This document shows, one piece after another, positions 11,239-23,040 of a DNA stretch of 64,000 nt. The notes under the pieces were generated by a model. That model saw nothing but the letters and a program-made list of their open reading frames with translations, did not search any database and was not told the origin of the DNA. Position 1 is the first letter of the stretch; each line of letters starts with the position of its first letter. The translations under genes and the position numbers were made by a program. Origin of the DNA: Casuarina equisetifolia (Eukaryota > Streptophyta > Magnoliopsida > Fagales > Casuarinaceae). The stretch covers positions 13,351,543 to 13,415,542 of the forward strand of contig CM052355.1 of NCBI GenBank assembly GCA_028551475.1, given 5' to 3'.

Positions 11239-13974
11239 TGTTAGATTTTGTAGTAACCTAAGGAGAGGATGAATAGGTTTGTCAAAAATTCTTTTGTCTT
11301 TCTTGTTTTTAATAAGTGAACTAATTAAGGCAACAAGTAAAGTATTCATACAACACAAAGACAAGGATTTTTGGAAGGTGGTTCGGCCTAAGCCATCTCA
11401 GCACTTACTTCACCCTACTTTAGCAACCCGTTAGAGTTGCTCTTCCAATCAATTCAACAATTAATTACAAGGGATATCCAACCTTTTGTAAAGGATAACC
11501 AATCCTTTAAACCCAATTACAATTTTCTCACCCCAATATTACAAATTTAGAACTAGGCCTTTACAAGTTATATAAAATTCAATTTAGAAGTCTTAAATAG
11601 ATACTATAAAGCTATCATAGAATGAATTGAACAAAAGCCCTAAATTTTGTTCCAACCTTAGCATTGTTCATTTGTAGAAAATCAACTCAATGACAATTTA
11701 TATTAAAGCACAAAGTGATTTTTTAACAAGAATATCAAAACAGTAATGAGCTCAAATTAAAATCACCAAAATGAATAACAATTTCATGAGTTTGATAAGC
11801 TTAAGAAGAGTGTGAGTTTATTGAATGAAGCTTGCTTTTTCAAATTTTCGTCCAACCTCATATTAGTAAGTATTCTACTCTCAAATAGCATAAAAAAGAC
11901 TCACCTTTCACTTCCAAAGAGTTGTTTTGACATCTTTAGACCATATTAGATCTTCTTCCCATTGACGCTCTCTCTTTCCTTGTTCTTTGCCTAAATTTGA
12001 GCATGTATGAAAAAAAGGAGATGAAACTAGCTTTCTATTTCAATCCCATTCAAAATCATGCTCCAAAATGTTATTGTTTCATCTAAATTTTAAGTTAAAC
12101 ATTTCAAGCTTCGTGGAGTCAAAATGGGTCATAAGTTGGTTTTTTAAGTTTCACTAGAATATGCCTTAATCCTTTTGAGTAATGGCTTCTTGCTTGATAA
12201 AGCCTCATGATTTTAGCTTTAGAAATACTCTATTCTTCTTCCAATTTCTCATTCAATCAATTAGGTAATGAGTTGTGAAGAACACTTTAATCTCTTCAAT
12301 TTGATCCTTTCCAAGTAATGGGTCACAAATTTCTTCTCCTTTTTGAGATCTAAAAATCTATGTGCTTTTTGTTATCATTAAAGTTGTTGCTAATGGCAAA
12401 TTTAATTGATAAGTCATGGCAATGTTGAATGGGTCAAGTAATTGGGTTTTTGGTCGTATGGGTTTTGGGTTGAGAAATAGGTCATGCATGTGCGAGTCAT
12501 GTAGGTCAAACTGGGTTGTGCATGCGGATCTCTAGGTCACATAGAATTAGGTCACGTCCAGGCCTTTTGGGTTGGGTTACATGAACAAGGCTGGGTCTAA
12601 GTCGCTTTGGGCTTCGCCATTTTGGATTGCATATGCTACACAAACTAGACCTAATGTTTGATTTCATGGGCTGATGTTTTTGAGCTTGGGTAATGCAATG
12701 CATATGCCTGGGTACATAATTTCAAGCTTATGGTTTTGAGTTACATGTAAACAATTTATTTTTTCTATAAAATAGTCCAACATCATTTTTCTTATTTAAA
12801 TCAATTAGGTCACGAGTTGCGAAGAACACTTAAATCACTTCAATTTAATCTTTTCTAAGTAGTGGGTCATGAATTTCTTCTCCTTTTTGAGATCTATAAA
12901 TCTATGTACTTTTTGTTATTATTGAAGTTATTGCCAATAGCAAATTTAATTGATAAGTCATGGCAATGTCGAATGGGTCGAGTAATTAGGTTTTTGGTTG
13001 CATGGGTTTTGGGTTGAGAAATAGGTCATGCATGTGCGAGTCATGTAGGTCAAACTGGGTTGTGCACGTGGATCTCTAGGTCACATAGAAGTGGGTCACG
13101 TCCAGGCCTTTCGGGTTGGGTTACATGAACAAGGCTGGGTCTAAGTCGCTTTGGGTTTCACCATTTTAGGTTGCATATGCTATACAAACTAGATCTAATG
13201 CTTGATTTCATGGACTAATATATTTGAGTTGGGGTAATGCAATGGATATGCCTAGGTACATAATTTCAAGCTTATAGTTTTGAGTTACATGTAAATAGTC
13301 TATTTTCCCTACAAAATAGTCCAACATCATTTTTCTTATTTAAATCAATTAGGTCACGAGTTACGAAGAACACTTTAATCTCTTTAATTTGATATTTTCT
13401 AAGTAGTGGGTCACAAATTTCTTCTCCTTTTTGAGATTTACAAATCTATGTGCTTTTTGTTATAATTGAAGTTGTTGGCAGTGGCAAATTCAATTGATAA
13501 GTCATGGCAATGTCGAATGGGTCGAGTAACTGGGTTTTTGGATGCATGGGTTTTGGGTTGAGAAATAGGTCATGCATGTGTGAGTCATGTAGGTCAAAGT
13601 GGGTTGTGCATGCAGATCTCTAGGTCACATAGAAGTGGGTCACGTCCAAGCCTTTCAAGTTGGGTTACATGAATAAGGTTGGGTCTAAGTCACTTTGGGC
13701 TTCGCCATTTTGGATTACATATGCTGCACAAACTAGATCTAATGCTTGATTTCATGGGCTGATGTTTTTGAGCTTGGGTAATGCAATGCATATACTTGGG
13801 TACATAATTTCGAGCTTATGGTTTTGAGTTACATGTAAATAGTCTATTTTCCTTACAAAATAGTCCAACATCATTTTTCTTATTTAAATTAATACATAAG
13901 TAATAATTTTAATTATAATATTTTGATATTATAATTCCTATTTGTCATCACCAAAATATTAATATATTACAACA
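11239..13974 (+). mobile_element. Unclassified 2.7-kb insertion, possibly a solo LTR
   Basis: This block interrupts a 220-bp unit. Array text stops at 'gcaaaagacaaag' and resumes at 'caagatttggactac'. The block starts TGTTAG and ends CAACA. The bases beside it (CAAAG and CAAGA) look like a worn 5-bp duplication. The first kilobase contains 'taaggagaggatgaatagg' and 'gtggttcggcctaagcc', wording I know from dispersed plant repeats. No coding part is seen. TG...CA ends and no second terminal repeat fit a large solo LTR, but that is inference. Confidence 0.5.
12261..13892 (+). repeat. Three tandem copies of a 544-bp unit
   Basis: Units begin at 12261, 12805 and 13349 with 'ttaggt(aa/ca)(t/c)gagtt' and end near 13892, so the step is exactly 544 bp twice. 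The copies differ by a few percent by eye. The unit is rich in 'gggtc' and 'ggttgggtt' words. The minus-strand frame at 12506-12703 lies in the first copy and is not treated as a gene. Confidence 0.92.
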
Positions 13975-15830
13975 CAAGATTTGGACTACGAGAGAGTATT
14001 GAAAATGCAGTCCCACACCAGTAGCCAGTAATCAACTTTCTAACCTTATAAGTGAAAGATTTCCTCCCTCCAATGCCAATTGATTTTAAAAGGCCAACTA
14101 GGGCCTTAATTTTATATGGTCTCAGAGTTAGCCCCTCGTTCGTGTTGTGGGCAACCTAATCTTTATAAAAGTTGAAAAGTCTTATTGGCAAAAGACCGAG
14201 CTTGCATTGCAAGGGAATATTGAAAACTAAATCCCACATCGATCATGAGTAATGAGGTCTCTAGCCTTATAAATGAGAGGTTTCCTCCTCCTCTTACTAA
14301 TTAGTTTAAAGAGACCAACTAAGTTTATTAATTCTATATAGTATTAGAGTCAGACCCTTATTCATGTTATGGGCAAACTCAATCCTTTAAAAATGGGCTA
14401 GTCTTACTAGCAAAAGACTAAACTTGGATTGTAAGAGAGTATTAAAAACTTAGTCTCACACTGGTCGCAAGTAATCATGTCTCTGTCTTTATAAGTGAGA
14501 GGTTCCTCCCTTACCACTAATTGGTTTTAGAGGGATAATTTGGAATCCTTAACTTTATATGATATCAGAGTTAGGCCTTCATCTATGTTGTAAGCAAATC
14601 AATCCTTTAAAAATAGGCCAATCTCACTAGCAATAGATTGAGCTTGAATTGCAATGGAGTATTAAAAACTTAGTCTCACACTAGTCATGAATAGTTAGGT
14701 ATTTGGCCTTATAAGTAAGGGTTTTTCTCTCTTTATCGCCAATTGGTTTTAGAAGGCTAATTAGGGCCATTAATTCTTTATGGTATCAATGCTTGACCCT
14801 TATTCCTATTAGAGGCAAACTCAATCCTTTAAAAGTAGGTTAATCATGCCAACCAACAATTGAACATGGATTGTGAGGGAGTATTGAAAACTCAGTCTCA
14901 CACTAGTTATGAGTAGTTGAGCTTTTGGTCTTATAATTAAGGGGTTTTCTCCCCTATTGCCAATTGATTTTAGGTAGCCAACTAAGGTCCTTAATTCTAT
15001 ATGGTATCAATGCTAGGCTTTCGTCTATGTTATAGGCAAACCTAATCTTTTAAAAATGAGGTAGTCTCACAAGTAAAAGACTGAGCTTGAATTGTGAGGG
15101 AGTATTGAAAACTCAGTCTTATATTAGTCCCGAGTAGTTGGGTTTCTAGTATTATAAGTAGGGGGTTTCCTTTCTTTATTGCCAATTGGATTTAGGGGGC
15201 CAACTATGGCCCTTAATTCAATATGATATCAAAACTAGGCCTTTGTTTATGTTATGGGCAAACTCAATCCTTTAAAAACAGGCCAATTTGTGGGCACAAG
15301 ATTGAGTTTGGATTATGGGGAGTATTAAAAACTTAGTCTAACACTGGCCATGAGTAGTTAAGTTTTTAGCCTTATAAGTAAGGGGTTTCCACCCTTTACC
15401 GCCAATTGGATTTAATGGACTAACAAAGGCCTTTAATTTAATATGGTATCAAAATCAAACCCTTAATCATGTTGTGGCCAAACCAAATCCTCAAAAAATG
15501 GGCCAATTCCATTGGCAGAAGACTAAGCTTGGATTGTGAAGGAGTATTAAAAACTTAATCCTACATTGGTCATGAGTAGTTGAATCTTCGGCCTTATAAG
15601 TTAGAAGTTTCTTTCTCCTACTACTGATTGATTTTAAAGGGTTAATTAGGGTCTTTAATTTTATATGATATCATGGCTAGGCCCTTGTTCATGTTATGGG
15701 CAAACCCAATTTCTTAAAAATGGGCTAGTCTTGACAACAAAAGACCGAGCTTAGATTGCCAATGAGTATTCAAAACTTAGTCCTATACTGGTCATGAGTA
15801 ATTAACTCTTTGGCCTTATAAGTAAGGGAT
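13975..15830 (+). repeat. TRIM-like tandem array, segment 3
   Basis: Nine unit starts at about 13998, 14219, 14441, 14662, 14884, 15104, 15322, 15546 and 15766, with steps of 218-224 bp. PBS-like text after the LTR-like part varies around TGGTATCAGAGC (for example 'tgatatcagagttagg' near 14560), the site for initiator Met tRNA. Units differ clearly from one another, so the array is old. Confidence 0.88.
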
Positions 15831-16300
15831 TTTGTAGGATCAATTTCTAACTCAATATGTAATAGAATAAGATAAAGCTTGATTTTAACATAAACAATAC
15901 AAAACAAGGAAGAGATCTAGGGAATAAACACAAAATTTCATTAAACAGAAAGAAAGTTACAAGAATTCAAAGTTAACATAAAATTGTTATGTTTTTAATT
16001 TCTGCAAAAATTGAATTTTCTCAAGAAACTTTTGTCTTTTTTTTTTTAACATAAACATCTAATTTTATAAACAAACATTGAATACAAAAGACATTATCCT
16101 TGATTTTTATTTGATTTCCAAGTTATTCCATAGTTGTTTTCATATAGATAAGATATGTATAAGATAGTTAACAACTTACTGTCAAATTTTGTAGGTTCAA
16201 ACTTGGTTAATGCCTCCACCTACTATTGTATCCATTTTTTACTTCAAAACTCTATCTTCTTATTTTTTTAGTTGTTTGATAAGGATGAACTACCAATAGT
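15831..16300. other. Unclassified insertion in the array
   Basis: Array text breaks off after 'agtaagggatt' and resumes at 'cttaactactaattgg'. The roughly 470 bases between are AT-rich and begin TGTAGGATCAA. No coding part, terminal repeat or clear target duplication is seen. Confidence 0.45.
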
Positions 16301-17440
16301 TTTCTTCCCTTAACTACTAATTGGTTTTAAGAGGCCAACTAGGGCATTTAATTTTCTATAGTATCAAAGCTAGGCCCTCATTTGTGTTGTAGGTAAATGA
16401 AATCCTTTAAAAATGGGTTAATCCCACTAGCAAAATACCGAGCTTGGACTGCGGGAGAGTATTGAAAACTTGGACTCACATCAATTGTAAGTAGTTAGGT
16501 ATCTTGCCTTATAAATGAGGGGTTTCCATCCCTTACCACCAATTGGTTTTAGGGGGTCAATTAGGGCTTTTAATTTATGGTATTAAAGCTAAGCTCTTAT
16601 CTGTGTTGTAAGCATCTCAATCTCTTGAAAATGGGCTAATTATGCCAACAAAAGACTAAGCTTGGATTGTAGGGGAGTATTGAAAACTCAGTCCCACACT
16701 AGTTGCAAGTAATTGGGTTTTTAGCCTTATAAGTAACGGGTTTCCTCCCTCTACTGCCAATTGGTTTTAAGCCAATTAGGGCCCTTAATTCTACATGGCA
16801 TTATAGCCAATCCATCATCCATGTTATAAGTTCCACTAGCAAAAGATTGAGCTTGGATTGTGGGGGAGTATTGAAAACTCAATCCTACACCACTTATAAA
16901 TAGTTAGGTTTTTAATCTTATAAGTAAAAGGTTTCCTCCCCTTACCACCAATTGGTTTTAGGGGCTAATTAGGGCCTTTAATTTTAGATGGTATTAGAGT
17001 TAGGTTCTCGTATGTGTTGTGGGCAAACTCAATCATTAAAAAATGGGTAAATATTGTTAGTAAAAGATTAAGCTTGAATTTTGGGGAAGTATTGAAAACT
17101 TAGTCCCACACTAGTTATGAGTAGTAAGGTATTTGGCCTTATAAGTGAGGGATTTTCTCCCTTTATTGCCAATTGGTTTTAAGGGGTTTTAAAGGCTATT
17201 GGGGCCTTTAATTCTCTATGATATCAAAACTAGACTCTTATCTGTGTTGTGGGCAAACCTAATCCTTTAAAAATGGGCCAATCCTGTTGGCAAAAAACTA
17301 AACTTGGACTATGGGAGGGTATTGAAAACTCAATCCGACATCGATTGAGAGTAGTCTAGTCTCCGGCCTTACAAGTGAGAGTTTTCCTCCCTCTATCGTC
17401 AATTGGTTTTGGAGGGCCAATTAGGGCCAACTAGCTCTTA
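16300..17440 (+). repeat. TRIM-like tandem array, segment 4 (right edge)
   Basis: Unit starts at about 16459, 16679, 16870, 17092 and 17312. One step is shortened to 191 bp; the others are 220-222. The last unit fades out at 'ccaattagggccaact' near 17430, where the 3' flank of the LIN-like gene begins. Confidence 0.87.
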
Positions 17441-17760
17441 GAAGACACATGAAGTAGGCACCTAGATATTATGGACCTTTTAAAGTCTCACAAAGGGTGG
17501 GAAATGCACTACTTACAAGCTTAAGTTATCAAGTGGAACAAAAATTAACCTTGTTTTTCTCGTTTCATATCACAAAAAGTTCATTGGGCCTTTTATTCCA
17601 ATTTAGCATTCAGGGTTGTGCTTTTCAACTACTAGCTCTTACAGTTCCAAATACCTCTTTGTTTAATGATATTAGAGTCTATAATATCTGTTTGCACCCA
17701 TATTATCTATTGTAGGGCCAAAAAGAAAAATAGGAAGAAATGGAACACTACATATTCACA
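17441..17760. other. Spacer, nothing assigned
   Basis: AT-rich spacer between the array and the 3' flank of the minus-strand LIN-like gene. The short plus frame at 17497-17715 has no family features and is not called. Confidence 0.5.
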
Positions 17761-18148
17761 CAACGTTTACAAACTCTGACATTTGCGAGTGAACACAGAA
17801 AGAAGTTCAATATTTATGATCCGTAACATTTCCCAATAGAACTCTAAATGCAGAATAAGGGGACTGACGAAGAAAATGATTTCCTGGAGACTGAATGTAT
17901 GGTGGATTATTCTGAAGAGAAAAAGAACTGCTCCACTTTCTGTTCCGACACACACTAAGAATACATTCCACACGGGCCGACACACACACACACATATTTA
18001 CATAAATATATTAATACATGTGTACAAAGCGATGGGTAATAAATGGGTCGGATAGAACTGATTCTAATTATTCTACTCACGAATTTATCACCCAACCTGG
18101 CAATGGGCTTTAACATGATTTGCTTGCATATCTCTACTTGAGCGAATT
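17761..18148 (-). other. Probable 3' UTR and flank of the LIN-like gene
   Basis: Sequence just after the stop at 18149-18151 on the minus strand. It includes a short CA/TG dinucleotide run (about 17980-17995). Minus frames at 17767-17995 overlap it and have no domain features. No WD40-like exon is seen here or further on before the repeat array. Confidence 0.45.
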
Positions 18149-21100
18149 CTACTGCCTCCAACTGCTTATGATGATTGAAGCAAGCTCATTCGCTGTCCAT
18201 GTTATCTGGGAGAGATTCTGGAGTTTGCCGAGCGATTCTTTGTCCCACGATGAGAGCAATGAAACACGACCTGTTTGGAAAGAGAAGAAAACTTAGTAAC
18301 GACTGAAGGAAGCAACAGAAAGTACTCAATCATCAATCATCAGACATCAAAATATTAATTTATTAAGCGCACTGACGAAGAAATATGAACCTTCATAATA
18401 TCTAACAAAGTTTTGCTTTTGAAGGGGGAGGAATTGCAAGACTCGGCTGTCTTTCTAGTGAGGAGAAAGGAGCTTGTTTAAGGTTTCTGATGCTCAACTA
18501 ACTTTTAATGTTTCCTTTGTCAGAAGAACGAAATTTTTGGAAGAAATTTTCGGATGCCTCTTTCATTCTATTCAAATAATTTCAGAGGGCATACGACATT
18601 TCACACCTGTTGTCTTCAGGAGACTCAGTAGCGAGTATGAAGCCAGAACTCTTTCCTCAACATCTTTACCGTAATCCAAGGACTCTAGCAACAGTGGCAT
18701 TAGAATTGAGCCTGCCATGGACTGCAAGTTCTCATCTCCAACCGAAGGGAGAATTCTGGCCATCCAAGTAACGGTAATGATACTTGCTCGTGCTAAGCTT
18801 GGGATGCCATTGGCTATGGAATCTGAAAGGGCAGCCAATAATCTTTCATTCCCACTGTCGAACAAGACTCTGGCTACTCTCTGTTGCCACTTTTCTGTTT
18901 CCTCTTCGTCTTTATTCTAACAATGTAAACCAACGAAAATTAGAGAAGAGAAGTTACAATTACAGGGGAGTGGACAAGCCCGTTCTTAATAAAGAACCTA
19001 CTGTCATTTGCATTATTATACACTGGACATAAATTTTCTGGTTACTCTTGTGCTAGCTTACCGATTGCGTGAAATGACTGTTAATGACAATTTCATAGCT
19101 CTGAAAAGAAGTCCCTGCTGTCCTGTGGAAACCTGCCTGTTTTAAAAGCCATGTTTCTATGGATGCCACTCCAGTATGACAAAAAGGGCCGCCCAACATC
19201 AGAAGAGCTCTTGCTGATTGTTCTTGAACCTCATTCTCACATTTATGACAATCTAAAGATGTTATCAGTGCCTTAACCGCTTCTTCTCTGTATACGCTGG
19301 TCTCCATGGTATCATCCTTCAACATAAGCACTATTGGTAAGTGGATTGCTCAGCAATTCGAGACTATATTATGCACATGGCGTATTTAGTTCCTCATAAA
19401 GCTTGAGGAACAAAGGAACCAAGATTCACATGACTCTTTTTTCTTTTAATTTCTCCTCAACCAGAAACCAAGAAAATAAAAAATAGAATGGCATGAAGTT
19501 ACCAGAAGATCAAGCTGCAGTAATATTGCCGCAACCAATGGGCATTCTTCTGGTGGTGCTTTCTGGAGATACGCTAATAAAATGTGGGTGGTACTCAAGC
19601 TATTCCATCCTTCTTTAAGTCTGCCTAAGAATTCTATCAGTTGTGTTCTTCTGGTATGAATCCCTTGAAGTTATCAGAAAATGGATTAAAACTTCTAGAA
19701 CAGAAAAGACTGTAGAAAGGGAAATCAATACCTATTAAGGCAAAGTAAATGTGTCAGCAAAGTGAAAGCACAGCTACTAGAATTCTTCCGTGTCTCATAC
19801 ACCATGAGTTCAAGAATCGAATCCTTGTTCAAATTTCCAGCCAAGTAAGTTAGACAGCTTCCTTCAGCTCGAATGCAACAGGACATGATGATCGCAGCAA
19901 TTTTTCTATCTTGGGTATCCCCACTATCGATTTGTCGCGCTAGCAGGTTCAGTCCCCCTTGAGAAACCACCTGCCTAGCATTCTCAAAATTTTTAACTTC
20001 ATCAAAGCCTGTAAGGAGTTGTTCTAAAAAGTAAATTGCTGCCACTCGGGGACTGCATCGTACGGTAAATAGGATCTGCAAGTGGTCTCCAAATTCTAAA
20101 ACTCGAAGGACTAATGGCACCCATTCAACTGATGTCATCTGTTTTGCCTTTGGCTTTAATAAGTAAAGCAGAGCAGCAGTCTTCAAAAATAGGCGATTGC
20201 TTCTGAGAAATGTCACGAAGTTTTCTAGCTGAGCGTCATAATTCAGTATGATCTGCCTAATCATCTCGTTCTTCACGGCGAGTTCTGCTAAAATTGATAT
20301 TACCAACTCTGGAATTTGACCATCATCAGAAGCAAATAAAACCTCTAGCATCCCCTCAATAACAGATGCACCTGACAATGCAAATTCAATGGCAGGATCA
20401 CGGTCTGACTGCAACCAGGTATTGATGATTGTACGAACTGCAGTTTCACACTCGCTTAAAGTTTGCGAGGAGCAAACGGTGTAAATTGCTGTGCTCAACT
20501 TGTTCAGATAGGCATGTTCTTCCTTCTTCACTGAACCATTTTTGGCTCTATGCTTGCCATCCACTAAGCATTCTGTTGGCAGAGTCTGGCAGCTAAGGAA
20601 CGGGAAATTTTCAGATTTTTGGGTCTCAGTCCGCAGTTGAGCGCTTAACTCTCCACTATTCTGGTTTGTTGTCCTTCCACCTCCTTTCTGCACAAGTCAG
20701 AAAATAAATGATAATCTGCAAAGGGAACATGTTTTCAGTTTTTTAATTTTTTTCAAAAAATACCCACATCAACAACATAGCAGGAATCTTCATCCGGACA
20801 CGAGTCCTCCTTTGCCTGCGAATCCCATATATTGGTTGAAGCTCCAATTTGATCAACGAAGTCCTCAAATCTTCGCACATGGTTGGAACCGAATACAGCT
20901 CGATATCTATTTTGATTAGGTAATCAGGAAGCAAAATTCAGAATTAGCACATAAATCAAGTGTTGGCCTTTCTTTCTTTCTACATTTTTGCGCTAATGAT
21001 TAAACTATGACGATGAATTACTTACAAGTTCTTGTTCGTGGAGGACTGCGTACTGTAAGAATCTGAAGATCTTCTTTCTGATGATCCATTACTGAACTTT

Positions 21101-22074
21101 GACGGCAAAGGTACAGCAGGCACCTGAGGTCCATCCACGCCAACTTTAAGCCACTTTTTATAGTACAGAGCGAAGTCACTAGTTCCCTTATCCATTTGGT
21201 CATTATAGACCTTGTTCAAGGCCTTCATTTTCTTCTCTTTGCTACTTTTTGCTCCCGAGAGAGATTCAAGTTCCCCGGTGTGCGATATCTTAAGATGGAG
21301 AAGGTGGGGAAGAAAGAAATATTCCCAAAGATCAGGAAGCAATTGGGTTCGAGCTAAAAATGGGGAATCACAGAAAACTTGAAGTAGGTGCCTGGCAGAA
21401 ATTCGATCGTTTTTCTCAAGCTTGTAGGCAATTGCCAGGTAAAGCTGAGCACATGCAGAGATATGAGAATTGGGCGTTCCACAGGTTGAACCCTTCTTCA
21501 ACCTTTTAGAATTTAAGTACTCAACAATGCTCAGAAGCTGAATGGAAATCCTTAATGTATTCATCCTTAATTCCTTCTTCTTCCCTTGATAATCCACCAA
21601 CTTGTCTATGCTCTTCATACCGAGTTCCATGTTGGCGAAAATCCCGTTATCTGGTTCTTTCCTTCTTCTTACCAAGCAAGACCTGCACTTCTCTTTAAGT
21701 GCTTCCCTGAAATTCACGTCTTTTATATACCGGCCCACAAATCCGCCGAGGATAGAAACCACTGCTCTAATGGCAGCTTGATCAATTGCAGGTTCATCTC
21801 TTCTTGAACCTCCTGTAGCCGATGACTTCGTGTTCGATCTCTCTGAGACCGAACCAATCGTTTCTGACGAAAATGCTGAAGACCCGCCTTTGCAGACAGT
21901 CTTTGCCGTTTTCTGCTTCGAGATAAAATTTTTTGGGTCGTGGCAGATATACGCAGGCAGTACAATCTTCTCATCTGGCTGAACTCTCTGTCTCCTTTTC
22001 GAAGGTTGTCGAGTCTTGGCCAATTCTTCAGGCTCGACGCCTTCCTCGGCAAGCAGTTCTTTTAAGGAAGCCAT
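18149..22074 (-). CDS. LIN/CERBERUS-related ARM-repeat protein lacking U-box and WD40
   Basis: Spliced gene of seven coding exons: 22074-21026, 20906-20768, 20687-19732, 19650-19503, 19316-19062, 18916-18607, 18270-18149. All introns are GT-AG, phases agree, and the total is 2979 nt, giving 992 aa. Residues 95-320 (words FANMELGMKSIDKL, PNSHISACAQLYLAIAY and LLPDLWEYFFLPHL) match the N-terminal region of legume LIN/CERBERUS. Residues 435-950 match its ARM-like helical region (LSECETAVRTI, VAAILLQLDLL, VYREEAVKALI). Legume LIN, as I recall, has about 1485 aa with a U-box between these parts and WD40 repeats after them. Neither is present here: exons 1 and 2 give only a serine-rich linker, and the protein ends SIIISSWRQ. 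Without a U-box, direct ubiquitin ligase activity is not expected. Exon ends are read by eye. Confidence 0.85.
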
Positions 22075-22374
22075 ACTTTCTTGGTGGTTGGATTTCTTCT
22101 CGGGGCAAAGAAGAGACTTTGGACCTCTTCACTGACATCCTTACAAGCCAAAAGAGATAACAAAATACAGCTATGGAAGAAGAAAAGAAGACAAACAAAG
22201 ACAACGATCGGGACAAGGAAGAGTTGGGTGGCGGTTTCCTTGCGTCATTTTAACCGTTAGTGCTTTCTCTGTTTTCGTAAACTCAAAAAAGAAGGTCGGC
22301 CAGGCTCTAATTCTGATTACAACTTGAATTAAGCTCTTCTGTTCATGCATTATTAGGAGAAGCTGATTTGAAAG

Positions 22375-23040
22375 CATAGTGTCACGGACTAAGCCTCCTT
22401 CGTCGTTTAATCAATTTTTTCAATGTGAAATAAAGTGTGCTGAAGATGTCGCATAGCCAAGCTGATATGACTTTCGCTGGATTATAATAATATTTAATCT
22501 CATTATTTCTTCCTTGCAAGAGAATATGTGGAAATTGAGAACATAGTGTCATGGACTAGGCCTCTTTTGTTATCTAATTATTTTTTCGATGTGAGATAGT
22601 GTGTTCAACATGTCGCACGGCCAGGTCGGTAATGATTCTTACTAGAGTACAATAAAATGTAATCTCATTCTTTCTTCCTTGCAAGAGAGTATGTGGAAAT
22701 TGAGAACATAGTGTCATGGGTTAGGCCTCTTTTGTCTTCTAATTACTTTTTTGATGTGAGATAAGTGTGTTGAACATGTCGCACGGCCAAGTCGGTAAAG
22801 ATTCTTACTATAGTATAATAAAATGTAATCTCATTATTTCTTCCTTGCAGGGAAATATGTGGAAATTGAGACCATAGTGTCATGGATTAGGCCTCTTTTG
22901 TCATCTAATCATTTTTTCAATGTTAGATAAGTGCATTGAACATGTCACATAATTAGGTCGGTAATGATTCTTTCTGTAATATAATAAAATGTAATCTCAT
23001 TATTTCTTCCTTACAAGAAAGCAAGGGAGAAAGCGGAATA
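22375..23040. repeat. Tandem repeat, four copies of about 166 bp
   Basis: Copies start with 'catagtgtcatggactagg' or close variants at 22375, 22542, 22707 and 22873 (steps 167, 165, 166). Each also holds 'gtcgcacggccaagtcgg' and ends 'cttccttgcaagagaat'. The block begins 300 bp upstream of the LIN-like start codon, so it lies in or beside that gene's promoter. No coding potential. Confidence 0.9.

Noticed and set aside
10404-17440. Regularly spaced repeats reminiscent of a CRISPR array
   Set aside because: The unit is 220 bp, the whole unit repeats, there are no unique spacers and the host is a plant. It is a tandem array of LTR-type units.
10344-17440. Array as Cassandra (TRIM with 5S-like LTR)
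   Set aside because: I could not find the 5S RNA promoter boxes in the LTR-like part, so it is left as TRIM-like without that name.
18572-18920. Plus-strand frames over the LIN-like exons
   Set aside because: The minus strand carries exon 6 with good splice sites and LIN-like sequence, so the plus frames are shadows.
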